The translations under genes were made by a program, and so were the position numbers. From Lachnospiraceae bacterium (GTDB lineage Bacteria > Bacillota > Clostridia > Lachnospirales > Lachnospiraceae), in assembly GCA_024691015.1 (NCBI GenBank), contig JAILOD010000152.1, positions 1 to 33,033 on the forward strand: a stretch of DNA of 33,033 nt. The letters run 5' to 3'. This document shows positions 17,346 to 25,005 of this stretch, one piece after another. The notes under the pieces are model-generated. The model saw only the letters and a list, made by a program, of their open reading frames with translations. It ran no database searches and was not told the DNA's origin. The first letter of the stretch is position 1. Every line of letters starts with the position of its first letter.

Positions 17346-19544
17346 TTGAGTGTAGATAATAAGGAAACAAATAATCCGGATAAAGACGAAGGAAAGCTTG
17401 CAAGTATTACTTCGGGAAAAACGGAAAATAAAAAAAGCAAACGGATGCAGTTATTGCTGCCGGCAGTTTCCTGCTTAATAGGAATCCTTCTCAATGTCGG
17501 AGGAAAACAACTGGCGGCATCGCTGTCTCTTCCGTTTTATTTTGATACACCGGGAATGATACTTTGCGGAATACTTGGGGGATATATTCCTGCTATTGTC
17601 GTTGCCATCCTGACAAATATCTTAAACTATTTCAGCGATCCTGTATCCATTTATTATTTGATAACCAGCGCATTGATAGCACTTGTTACAACATATCTTC
17701 ATAAAAGAGGGAAACTGAAAAAAATCGGAGGTTTTTTTCTTCTGCTTTTCCTGCTTGCATTAATCGGAGGCGGTATAGGCGGAGCAATAACGCATTTTAT
17801 CTACGGGATCGGAATAGATGATAAGAATGGACCTTTTATTCATTTTCTTATGGGCTACGGGATGAGTGAGACAGCTTCATGGTATATTTATACCTTCATT
17901 GTGGATCTTGTTGACAAGGCGATCACACTGATATTTGTCTCTCTTGTTCTTTACCTTATTCCGAAAGCTGTCTGGCCTAAATTTGAATTGGTATATTGGC
18001 TTCAGGAGCCTTTCAAGGAAACCTCCGCTCAGAAAAAGGCTAGGAGAAAACTCTTTTCTTTTAAATCCCTGTCTTCAAAGATATTTATGGTACTGATTTT
18101 GTTTGCCGGCATCACCTCTGCCATTTGTATAGTTGTAAGTCTTGTACTGTTTAACAATTATACCGTGGATCAGCATACCTATCTTGCTCAGGGAGTGGCC
18201 AAAATGGCTGCGGCAACCGTTAATGGGGATGAGGTGGACAGATATTTAAGCGAGGGAGATGATTTTGACAGCTATAAGGAAACCTACAGGCTCCTTACAA
18301 ATATTCTTAAGAATACTCCTGACGTGTCATACGTTTATGTATATAAGATAATGTCTGACGGCTGTCACGTTGTTTTCGATCCCGATACAGAGACGGTTAA
18401 GGGAGCGAAGCTTGGTGAGGTAATACCCTTTGACGAGAGCTTTATGGCATATCTTCCGGATCTGTTAAGCGGAAAGAAGATAGATACTGTAATTTCGAAT
18501 GATAAATTCGGATGGCTTTTAACGGTTTATGAACCGGTTTACGATTCCGGCGGAGAATGTGTCTGCTATGCGGCAGTAGATATTGCAATGGCAGATATCG
18601 GAAATTACAAGGTGGAGTTTGTATTTAAGATCCTGATAGTGTTCAGCAGTTTTCTTATCCTTTTCTTTGCTTTTGTTATCTGGCTTGCAAAGTATCATCT
18701 GATAATGCCCATAAATGCTATGGCGCATACCGCTGATGAATTTGATTACTCTGATGAATATGCCAGAAAGACCAATGTTAAAAAGCTCTCGAGCCTCGAC
18801 ATAAGGACGGGTGAAGAAATAGAACGGCTATACAAGGCTTTCCTTACTACAACTGAGGAGAGTACACGATACTTTGAGGCCAATAAAAAGCAGCATGAAA
18901 AGATAGAAGAGATGCAGAGCAGTCTGGTTATGGTTCTGGCGGATCTGGTTGAAAACAGGGATGAGCTTACAGGTGATCATGTCCGAAAGACGGCAGCCTA
19001 TGTTGATATCATCTGCCACAAGATGAGAGAGCTGGGTTATTACAAGGACCAGCTGACGGACAAGTTCATAACCGATGCCGTAAGAAGTGCTCCTCTTCAT
19101 GATATAGGAAAGATATCCATACCCGATATGATCCTTAAAAAGCCGGGGAAGCTTACCGATGAAGAATTTGAAATTATGAAGACACATTCCACGGAGGGTA
19201 TGAAGGATATAGAAAAAGCCATAGAAACGCTTCCCGATGCCGACTATCTTGAGGAAGCAAGGAATATGGCCGGGTATCATCACGAAAAATGGAACGGAAA
19301 AGGCTATCCCAAAGGGCTCTCCGGTGAAGAGATACCGCTATCGGCCCGTATTATGGCTGTGGCTGATGTGTTTGATGCTCTGGTGTCAAAACGTTGTTAC
19401 AAGGAGGCTTTCAGCTATGATAAGGCTATGAATATCATAAAAGAAGATGCGGGAACACATTTTGACCCTCTTGTTGCGGATGCATTTATAAAGGCAAGAG
19501 ATCAGATCGAAGAAGTGGCAAACAGGTTTGCCGGAGAAACATAA
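17346..19544 (+). CDS. Membrane HD-GYP phosphodiesterase with ECF-S-like and extracellular sensor domains
   Basis: 732 residues from a TTG start at 17346. The sequence GGGAGGGG (17333-17340) is a strong ribosome site 5 bases before the TTG. An in-frame ATG at 17331 would translate this site (MGGEK), so I prefer TTG. Domains: a charged N-terminus; a multi-helix ECF-S-like membrane domain at ~36-207 (SLPFYFDTPGMILCGILGG, LTN); a membrane segment at ~246-270; an extracellular Cache-like sensor at ~272-418; a membrane segment at ~426-450; a HAMP-like linker and coiled coil at ~455-525; and a complete HD-GYP domain with HD at 585-586 (LHDIGK) and HHEKWNGKGYP at 645-655. It should lower cyclic di-GMP in response to an outside signal. 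It forms an operon with the large kinase and the double receiver. Confidence 0.92.
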   Translation: MSVDNKETNNPDKDEGKLASITSGKTENKKSKRMQLLLPAVSCLIGILLNVGGKQLAASLSLPFYFDTPGMILCGILGGYIPAIVVAILTNILNYFSDPVSIYYLITSALIALVTTYLHKRGKLKKIGGFFLLLFLLALIGGGIGGAITHFIYGIGIDDKNGPFIHFLMGYGMSETASWYIYTFIVDLVDKAITLIFVSLVLYLIPKAVWPKFELVYWLQEPFKETSAQKKARRKLFSFKSLSSKIFMVLILFAGITSAICIVVSLVLFNNYTVDQHTYLAQGVAKMAAATVNGDEVDRYLSEGDDFDSYKETYRLLTNILKNTPDVSYVYVYKIMSDGCHVVFDPDTETVKGAKLGEVIPFDESFMAYLPDLLSGKKIDTVISNDKFGWLLTVYEPVYDSGGECVCYAAVDIAMADIGNYKVEFVFKILIVFSSFLILFFAFVIWLAKYHLIMPINAMAHTADEFDYSDEYARKTNVKKLSSLDIRTGEEIERLYKAFLTTTEESTRYFEANKKQHEKIEEMQSSLVMVLADLVENRDELTGDHVRKTAAYVDIICHKMRELGYYKDQLTDKFITDAVRSAPLHDIGKISIPDMILKKPGKLTDEEFEIMKTHSTEGMKDIEKAIETLPDADYLEEARNMAGYHHEKWNGKGYPKGLSGEEIPLSARIMAVADVFDALVSKRCYKEAFSYDKAMNIIKEDAGTHFDPLVADAFIKARDQIEEVANRFAGET

Positions 19545-19546
19545 AT

Positions 19547-19577
19547 TTTACACAATTTAATAATTATATGATATAAT
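19547..19577 (+). promoter_or_regulatory. Probable promoter of the cyclic-nucleotide cassette
   Basis: TATAAT (19572-19577) with a TG one base upstream (19569-19570, extended -10) and a TTTACA -35 candidate (19547-19552) at a long 19-base spacing. It starts immediately after the HD-GYP stop, with no terminator seen between, so some read-through from the upstream operon is possible. Confidence 0.6.
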
Positions 19578-19626
19578 CATTCTAGTTTTTATTGAGTTTT
19601 ATTATACTTAACAGGAGGAAAAATCT

Positions 19627-20079
19627 GTGGAAGAAAACGTAAAAGAATATAAAAAAGGCGAAATTATATTCGAAGAGGGTACACAACAGTCTAAAATGTA
19701 TGAGGTCGCTTACGGTAAGGTAGGTATATACAAGGACTATGGTAAAGCTTCAGAGGTGAAGCTGGCAGATATCAACAAGGGGTATTTCGGAGAAATGGGT
19801 TTCGCCAGAAGCTTAAAGAGAAATGCCACAGCGGTAGCACTCGAAGATACCGGGGTTATCGAGATAGATGAAAAAGTTATGAGTGACTATTTTGAAAAAG
19901 AATCGATAAAGGTAGATATTCTCCTTCAGGACCTCAGTAAGCGTGTAAGAGAAGCTGACAGAAAATATGTCAGGGCCTGTGGTCTTGTCGATCAGTATCT
20001 TACTGCTGACAGTAAGGGTGCAGTACAGGATCCCGAATTGATAGCTGAGATGAAAAACTTTGTTTCGGGATTGGCTTAA
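19627..20079 (+). CDS. Small cyclic nucleotide-binding protein 1 (no DNA-binding domain)
   Basis: 150 residues from a GTG start with AGGAGG (19613-19618) at 8-base spacing. Residues ~4-110 are a CRP/PKA-type cyclic nucleotide-binding fold: YKKGEIIFEEG, YEVAYGKVGIY, and a phosphate-binding cassette FGEMGFARSLKRNATAVAL with E56 and R65. The residue after the Arg, Ser83 in E. coli CRP, is Asn66. The chain stops after helices that would lead to a helix-turn-helix in CRP, so it cannot be a classical transcription factor. The C-terminal tail ends ELIAEMKNFVSGLA. Its neighbour at 20097 is a paralogue, and a cyclase is encoded in the same run of genes. It likely switches a partner protein when it binds cAMP or cGMP (inference). 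Confidence 0.9.
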   Translation: MEENVKEYKKGEIIFEEGTQQSKMYEVAYGKVGIYKDYGKASEVKLADINKGYFGEMGFARSLKRNATAVALEDTGVIEIDEKVMSDYFEKESIKVDILLQDLSKRVREADRKYVRACGLVDQYLTADSKGAVQDPELIAEMKNFVSGLA

Positions 20080-20096
20080 TAAGGAGGAGAATAAAA

Positions 20097-20561
20097 ATGG
20101 CAGATAAATTGATCGATTATAAAAAAGGTGACATTATTTCCAAACAGGGTTCATACGAACTTTGGATGTATGAGATTCTTTCGGGTACCGTAGGAATTTA
20201 CCAAAACTACGGTGAATCCGATGAAAAGAAGATAGCTGAAGTAAATGATAATTATGTTGGCGAGATGGGGCTTATTTCATCAATGCCCAGAAATGCAACA
20301 ATAGTTGCAATGGATGATGTTCTGGTAGCACAGATAGAAGAACAGACCTTCGTTGAATATTTCCGTGAGCATCCCGATAAGATATATTCACTGATCTGTT
20401 GTCTTGCAGACAGGCTTGCAAGTATCGATACAGAGGTTCAGTCCGTAAGTAATACTATAAAGGATATGATAGCTGTTGAAGAAAAGAATGAAGAAAAGAA
20501 TGGCGCTTTGGTTAATGCCATGAAGAAATTCAGTTCAATCTTTAAGAGCAGGAGCGTATAA
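20097..20561 (+). CDS. Small cyclic nucleotide-binding protein 2, paralogue of the preceding gene
   Basis: 154 residues, with AAGGAGG (20081-20087) before the ATG. It aligns with the preceding protein without gaps through the binding cassette: YKKGDIISKQG, YVGEMGLISSMPRNATIVA, with E56, R65 and N66 at identical positions. It also lacks a DNA-binding domain. The C-terminus has a charged helix (EEKNEEKNGALVNAMKKFSSIF) ending in a basic tail (KSRSV); the pattern M-K-x-F is shared with the first protein. This indicates a tandem duplication with divergence of the binding rim. Its stop overlaps the next start by one base (TAATG), so it is coupled to the TIM-barrel gene. Confidence 0.9.
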   Translation: MADKLIDYKKGDIISKQGSYELWMYEILSGTVGIYQNYGESDEKKIAEVNDNYVGEMGLISSMPRNATIVAMDDVLVAQIEEQTFVEYFREHPDKIYSLICCLADRLASIDTEVQSVSNTIKDMIAVEEKNEEKNGALVNAMKKFSSIFKSRSV

Positions 20562-21316
20562 TGATTCAGATCCAGCCGCGTTATTCGCAAAAAGAAGAAT
20601 GGTTTAGGTTGGCTAAAGAGAGAACTCTAAGATTTGAAATCTTAGAGTTCTCTTCAGCTTTCCTGAACAATGATATAAAGGACGATGTATATAACTGGTA
20701 CCGGGATACCACCTTATGTGATTCCATCCATGGTGTATTTATGGATAATTATCCGGTAAGTCCGGATGAGGATATAAAAACACTTTCCCGAAAAAAATGT
20801 GAGCATAGTGTGTTTCAGGCGGATATGGTAGGGGCGGATAATATAGTATTTCATTCGACGGCGTTGACCTTCTGCCGTGACGGAAAACTGGAAAATTATT
20901 GGGGGAAGGATGCTGCGGAGTATTATAGTGAACTTGCAGAGAAGTCAGATAAAAATATCTTTATAGAAAATTTTGCGGATGTTGATTATGTTCCTCTTAA
21001 GATAATGATGGAAAACGTAAAAACCGAAAAGGTTAAGATCTGTTTTGACATAGGACATGCCAACTTCTCCAGGCATTCTCTTAAGGAATGGTTTGATGAG
21101 ATAGGTGAGTATATCGGGTATATGCATATTTCCGATAATCACGGACTTTGGGATGATCATCTAAATCTGGGAGAGGGCAATGTGGATTTCGCCCTGGCCA
21201 GTGATTTTGTAAAAAGTCTCGGAAGGGATATTCCTATCACAATGGAGGTTCCTACGATAGAAAGCGTTGAGAATTCTCTTGCCTTTCTTGAAAAAAATCA
21301 TTATTTCGGATATTAA
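20561..21316 (+). CDS. Xylose isomerase-like TIM-barrel / AP endonuclease 2 superfamily protein
   Basis: A 251-residue single-domain protein of the sugar-phosphate isomerase/epimerase-like TIM-barrel superfamily. Likely metal ligands are E136 (IFIENFAD), D163 and H166 (CFDIGHAN), H189 (YMHISDNHG) and E229 (ITMEVPT), with H199 in DDHLNLGEGNVDF, so an active metal site seems intact. The reaction cannot be assigned: relatives isomerise or epimerise sugars, act on inositols, or cut abasic DNA. The start overlaps the previous stop by one base. Codons 20-32 contain a perfect 35-base palindrome. Its place between cNMP-binding proteins and a cyclase is unexplained; it may be a target of the circuit or a passenger. 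Confidence 0.85.
   Translation: MIQIQPRYSQKEEWFRLAKERTLRFEILEFSSAFLNNDIKDDVYNWYRDTTLCDSIHGVFMDNYPVSPDEDIKTLSRKKCEHSVFQADMVGADNIVFHSTALTFCRDGKLENYWGKDAAEYYSELAEKSDKNIFIENFADVDYVPLKIMMENVKTEKVKICFDIGHANFSRHSLKEWFDEIGEYIGYMHISDNHGLWDDHLNLGEGNVDFALASDFVKSLGRDIPITMEVPTIESVENSLAFLEKNHYFGY
20619..20653. repeat. Perfect 35-base palindrome inside the TIM-barrel coding sequence
   Basis: The left arm AGAGAACTCTAAGATTT (20619-20635) and right arm AAATCTTAGAGTTCTCT (20637-20653) are exact reverse complements around a single G at 20636. It lies 58 bases after the start codon and is read through as RTLRFEILEFS. In RNA it would form a hairpin of up to 16 or 17 pairs with a tiny loop. No T run follows, so it is not a standard terminator. 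Confidence 0.95.
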
Positions 21317-21333
21317 GGAGTTGGGAGTCTAAA

Positions 21334-22698
21334 ATGGACAGAAGTTATGACAGTTTAAATGCACGGGTTATGCAGGATATGAACGAGGGAGTTCTTGTTA
21401 TCGGAAATGACGGGAAGATCCTTATGACAAATAACAAAACCATCAGTATCCTGGAAAAGGAAAAAGAGGAGCTTGAGGGAAGAAAGTTTGCAACCGTTTT
21501 TTTCGGAGAAGAGGAAAATGATGCGTTTAATCAGACTATATTAGATGCGATCTATGATATGGACAAGGTTCACAGCAATGTTGTGTCCTATCATACAGGG
21601 GATCGGGTTAAATATATAAATGTTATAAGCTCGGGGCTTAAGGAAGATAACCGTATCATAGGTGTTATTATCGTTCTCTCGGATATAACTGAGCTTGTAG
21701 AGGTAAGAGAACATTTGAAGATGATGCGGCAGATCGAGGAACTTAATGAACAGCTTGAGGAAAGAAACCGCTTCATTAGAAAAGCCTTCGGGAGATATCT
21801 TTCGGATGAGATAGTACAGAAGGTGCTGGATACTCCTGACGGGCTCAGCGTGGGCGGAAATATGGAACATATAACGGTTCTTATGAGCGATCTGAGAGGC
21901 TTCACAGCCATGTGTGAATCGGTCCCACCGGGAGATCTTATCACAGTCCTTAACCACTACCTGGACGGAATGGGTAAGATCATAAAGGAAATGAATGGAA
22001 CCGTTATAGAATATGTGGGCGACGGGATTTTAGCCATATTCGGAGCACCGGTGAAGGATGAGGACCACGGGTTGAATGCCGTTATCGCTGCGGTAAAAAT
22101 GCAGCAAGAAATGGAAAAGATCAATAAATGGAATGAAGCTCATGGTTATCCCATTCTGAAGATGGGTATCGGTATAAACACAGGAGATGCCGTAGTCGGA
22201 AACATGGGAAGCGAATATGCCATGAAATACAATGTTATCGGAAGTTGTGTAAATCTTTGCGGAAGGATCGAAAGTTATACTACAGACGGACAGATCTTTA
22301 TTTCTGACGCAACAAAGGAGGAGATAAAGACAACTCTTACCATAGATGATGAGATGAAGATCACTCCGAAGGGAGTTAAGGAAGAGATGCTTATCCATTC
22401 CGTTAAGGGAGTGGGTGAGCCCTATAATATAAGTTATAAGTTGAAAAAGAAAAAGATAACACCTCTTGAAAAAAAGGAGAAGGTAACTCTTCATACCTTG
22501 GAAGGAAAGCATGTTAGTACTGAGGGGACGGTGTCCTATATAACAGGCAGATCCAGTGAAGAAATCCTTCTGGAAACCAAGGTAAAACTTGACATTTTCG
22601 ATAATGTGGTTTTAAAGGGTGAAGAATGCGACCTGTATTGTAAGGTGACGGCCCAGGGGTCTAAGGGTATTGTACTTACAGTAACCGGAAAAAACTGA
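21334..22698 (+). CDS. PAS domain-class III nucleotide cyclase with C-terminal beta domain
   Basis: A 454-residue soluble protein. Residues ~8-122 are a PAS sensor (MNEGVLVIGNDGKILMTN, IIGVIIVLSDITE). A coiled coil (123-148) links it to a class III cyclase domain (~150-370): AFGRYLSDEIV, metal ligands D186 (MSDLRGFT) and D230 (EYVGDGILAIFGAP), and transition-state residues N307 and R311 (GSCVNLCGRIES). The base-selecting Lys of adenylate cyclases is replaced by E226, as in guanylate cyclases; the second selectivity position is N300. It therefore makes cAMP or cGMP. Residues ~372-454 form an extra beta-rich domain (VTLHTLEGKHVSTEGTVSYITG). GGGAG (21323-21327) is the ribosome site. The two cNMP-binding proteins upstream are the obvious receivers of its product. 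Confidence 0.92.
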   Translation: MDRSYDSLNARVMQDMNEGVLVIGNDGKILMTNNKTISILEKEKEELEGRKFATVFFGEEENDAFNQTILDAIYDMDKVHSNVVSYHTGDRVKYINVISSGLKEDNRIIGVIIVLSDITELVEVREHLKMMRQIEELNEQLEERNRFIRKAFGRYLSDEIVQKVLDTPDGLSVGGNMEHITVLMSDLRGFTAMCESVPPGDLITVLNHYLDGMGKIIKEMNGTVIEYVGDGILAIFGAPVKDEDHGLNAVIAAVKMQQEMEKINKWNEAHGYPILKMGIGINTGDAVVGNMGSEYAMKYNVIGSCVNLCGRIESYTTDGQIFISDATKEEIKTTLTIDDEMKITPKGVKEEMLIHSVKGVGEPYNISYKLKKKKITPLEKKEKVTLHTLEGKHVSTEGTVSYITGRSSEEILLETKVKLDIFDNVVLKGEECDLYCKVTAQGSKGIVLTVTGKN

Positions 22699-22702
22699 CA
22701 GG

Positions 22703-23719
22703 TTATTTTTCAAGTGCGGGAGGTGTCCATTGTTCCACGGCACCGTTTGACAGGTCCTGATGATAGAAGATGACGTTATTATTGTCCCAGAGTCTGAAAT
22801 ATACAAATCTTGAAGTGGAGTTGATATCTGTAAACATTCCGTTTGCAACCATCTCTTTGGAGCTGCCGTTAAGGCGCATACGCATAAGAGCCGGACTATC
22901 CGTGCTCGTCTGATAATATATAAAATTGCTGTTAACAATGTTATAGCATTCCACACGCTCCTCGGTGAGTTTGACCTCTGTAGAGGCGTCTCCGTTCATG
23001 GGGCGGGCGTAGAGACAGTAATTATCCTTATTGTTCAAATAGTAAATGTTACCGCTGTCGATTATTGGCAAAGAAATATTTCCCTCAAAAACCGTACCTA
23101 TAGTCTTTGATTGAATATTGAAGGTGTGCAGGTTATGGTCTTCTTCTATGCCGGCATAGTAAAAATATGAAGCATAATACATCGAACAGTCAAAAACTCT
23201 GTCCGAAAGTATTTCCTGACTTTTTTTGTCGATCGAAATGCGGTTTATCTGCAACCCTTTTTTTTCGTTAAAATCCTCATAGTATATGTCATTTCCGACC
23301 AGATTCAAACTTGCAACGGGATCGCGGACAAGGCATAGGGTGTTTTTGCCGTTTTTCCTGGAACGGTAAACGCCGGTGTTGTGCCCTAAGAAACCGAGGT
23401 TCGACCCGCCAAGGGAGCTTTGATAATAAAAGATGTAATCGCCGGCTGCACTGATCAGGCTGATACAGTTTTCATTAAGCTTTTTCAGATTGCTTTCATC
23501 GGGGTTCATAGAGTAGAGATGATAGTCGTCGGAGGGATTTGCAAAATAAACCACACCTTCGTTTTCCGCAAAGTAACCGTTGTTGTACAGGTTACCGGCA
23601 GTGTTTCCCGTGGCATTGTCGGGAAGGGGCTCTGTATGTGATAGAATGCTGCTGGCAACAATAAAGCCGATTATTGCAAATAAAAGAATGGCTATAAAAA
23701 TTATATTGGATTTTTTCAT
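22703..23719 (-). CDS. DUF5050-type membrane-anchored propeller-like protein
   Basis: A 338-residue protein on the opposite strand. Residues 5-25 are one hydrophobic anchor (IIFIAILLFAIIGFIVASSI) with no lipobox cysteine, so the rest faces outside. The body repeats short beta motifs such as GVVYFANPSDDYHLYSMN, GDYIFYYQSS, GNDIYYEDF, GNIYYLNN and NFIYYQTSTDSPALMRMRLNG, which match the DUF5050 pattern common in Clostridia and suggest a beta propeller. The function is unknown. GGAGG (complement of 23731-23735) precedes the start. Its stop lies only 4 bases from that of the convergent cyclase gene, with no hairpin between. Confidence 0.85.
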   Translation of the reverse strand: MKKSNIIFIAILLFAIIGFIVASSILSHTEPLPDNATGNTAGNLYNNGYFAENEGVVYFANPSDDYHLYSMNPDESNLKKLNENCISLISAAGDYIFYYQSSLGGSNLGFLGHNTGVYRSRKNGKNTLCLVRDPVASLNLVGNDIYYEDFNEKKGLQINRISIDKKSQEILSDRVFDCSMYYASYFYYAGIEEDHNLHTFNIQSKTIGTVFEGNISLPIIDSGNIYYLNNKDNYCLYARPMNGDASTEVKLTEERVECYNIVNSNFIYYQTSTDSPALMRMRLNGSSKEMVANGMFTDINSTSRFVYFRLWDNNNVIFYHQDLSNGAVEQWTPPALEK

Positions 23720-23779
23720 TATTTATACAGCCTCCGATTTTGAAATGATAACAGCCCGGTCAGGGTTTGATCTGTATTT

Positions 23780-23808
23780 ATTTTACCAAAACATGCGGCT
23801 ATTTTCAA
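23780..23808 (-). promoter_or_regulatory. Promoter of the DUF5050 gene
   Basis: On the - strand: TTGAAA (complement of 23803-23808), 17-base spacer, TAAAAT (complement of 23780-23785), with TGG giving an extended -10. The predicted start lies ~55 bases before the ATG. Confidence 0.65.
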
Positions 23809-23830
23809 TGAAACCAAAACGTGATAAAAT
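23802..23830 (+). promoter_or_regulatory. Probable promoter of the pheA operon
   Basis: TTTTCA (23802-23807), 17-base spacer, TAAAAT (23825-23830), with TGA giving an extended -10. The -35 overlaps that of the divergent DUF5050 promoter. The leader of ~40 bases is too short for a T-box or a peptide attenuator. Confidence 0.5.
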
Positions 23831-23877
23831 AGCTGATATATGCTGAATTTACGATAAAAACGGATGGTAATCAAATA

Positions 23878-25005
23878 ATGAATGAACTTGAAAAATGCAG
23901 AGCTGAAATCGACAGAATAGATAAAGAGATCGTTAAGCTTTACGAAGAACGTATGAAGGTGAGCGAGAGTGTTGCCGAATACAAAATAGGAGCAGGTAAG
24001 AACGTTCTTGAGAGGACAAGGGAAGAGGAAAAGCTTGCGGCTGTAAAAGCTCTTACAAACAACGATTTTAATTCTAAAGGTATAGAAGAATTATATCAGC
24101 AGATAATGAGCATGAGCCGTAAAAAGCAATATGCTCTTATGAATAAAAAGGGAATGGGGCTGCAGCTTCCGTTTATTGCAGTGGATAAGCTGTACGATAA
24201 TCCTCCCAGGGTGGTTTTTCAGGGAGTAAAGGGTGCCTATTCCGAGGAGGCAATGATCAGGTTTTTCGGAGAGGGAGTGGATTCGATAAATGTTCCGTCC
24301 TTCAGGGATGCCATGTGCAGTGTGGAAGAGGGAAGTGCAAATTTTGCCGTACTTCCCATAGAAAACTCCAGTGCCGGGATAGTAAGTGCGAATTACGATC
24401 TTCTGTCTGAGTTTGAGGATTATATCGTCGGAGAACAGATAATAGAGATAAACAATTGCCTTATCGGTCTTCCGGGAGCAACAGAGAATGATATAAAAAC
24501 CGTATATTCACATCCTCAGGCTCTTATGCAGTCTGCGGGTTTTCTTGAGAAACACGACTATACCCTTGTAAGCTATGACAATACGGCAATGGCCGCCAAA
24601 AAAGTAAAGGATGACAACGATATCACCCAGGGGGCTGTTTGCGGAGAGAGAGCGGCAAAGCTCTACGGTCTTGATGTAATAAAGAAAAACATAAATTTCA
24701 GTGACGGTAATTCTACACGTTTTATCGTGGTTACAAATCAGAAGATCTTTCTGAAGGATGCAAAAAAGGTCAGTATTTCGTTTGAAATACCGCACCAGAG
24801 CGGTTCGCTTTACCGTATCCTTTCACACTTTATATACAACGATCTCAATATGAACAACATAGAGAGCCGGCCTATTCCGGACAGGCCATGGGAATACCGT
24901 TTCTTTGTGGATTTTGACGGAAATCTTGTGCAGGCTTCGGTTAAAAACGCACTTATGGGAATAAGAGAGGAGGCCAGAAACCTGAGGGTTCTGGGTAATT
25001 ACTGA
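23878..25005 (+). CDS. pheA: Bifunctional chorismate mutase / prephenate dehydratase (P-protein)
   Basis: A 375-residue cytoplasmic enzyme of phenylalanine synthesis. Residues 1-88 are an AroQ-type chorismate mutase (CRAEIDRIDKEIVKLYEERM). Residues ~110-285 are prephenate dehydratase (VVFQGVKGAYSEEA, LPIENSSAGIV, and the catalytic TRF at 280-282). Residues ~295-375 are an ACT domain with ESRP (329-332) that binds phenylalanine for feedback control; the usual GALY motif reads GSLY. The ribosome site is weak (GGATGG, 23862-23867). It is the first of five overlapping genes, sharing one base with the AAA ATPase gene (TGATG). The link of phenylalanine synthesis to polyphosphate genes is by operon only. 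Confidence 0.95.
   Translation: MNELEKCRAEIDRIDKEIVKLYEERMKVSESVAEYKIGAGKNVLERTREEEKLAAVKALTNNDFNSKGIEELYQQIMSMSRKKQYALMNKKGMGLQLPFIAVDKLYDNPPRVVFQGVKGAYSEEAMIRFFGEGVDSINVPSFRDAMCSVEEGSANFAVLPIENSSAGIVSANYDLLSEFEDYIVGEQIIEINNCLIGLPGATENDIKTVYSHPQALMQSAGFLEKHDYTLVSYDNTAMAAKKVKDDNDITQGAVCGERAAKLYGLDVIKKNINFSDGNSTRFIVVTNQKIFLKDAKKVSISFEIPHQSGSLYRILSHFIYNDLNMNNIESRPIPDRPWEYRFFVDFDGNLVQASVKNALMGIREEARNLRVLGNY

Noticed and set aside
20619-20653. Intragenic palindrome as a rho-independent terminator
   Set aside because: No T run follows the stem and the TIM-barrel frame continues intact for over 220 codons.
23720-23877. T-box or leader-peptide attenuator before pheA
   Set aside because: The predicted leader is only ~40 bases, with no run of Phe codons and no terminator hairpin.
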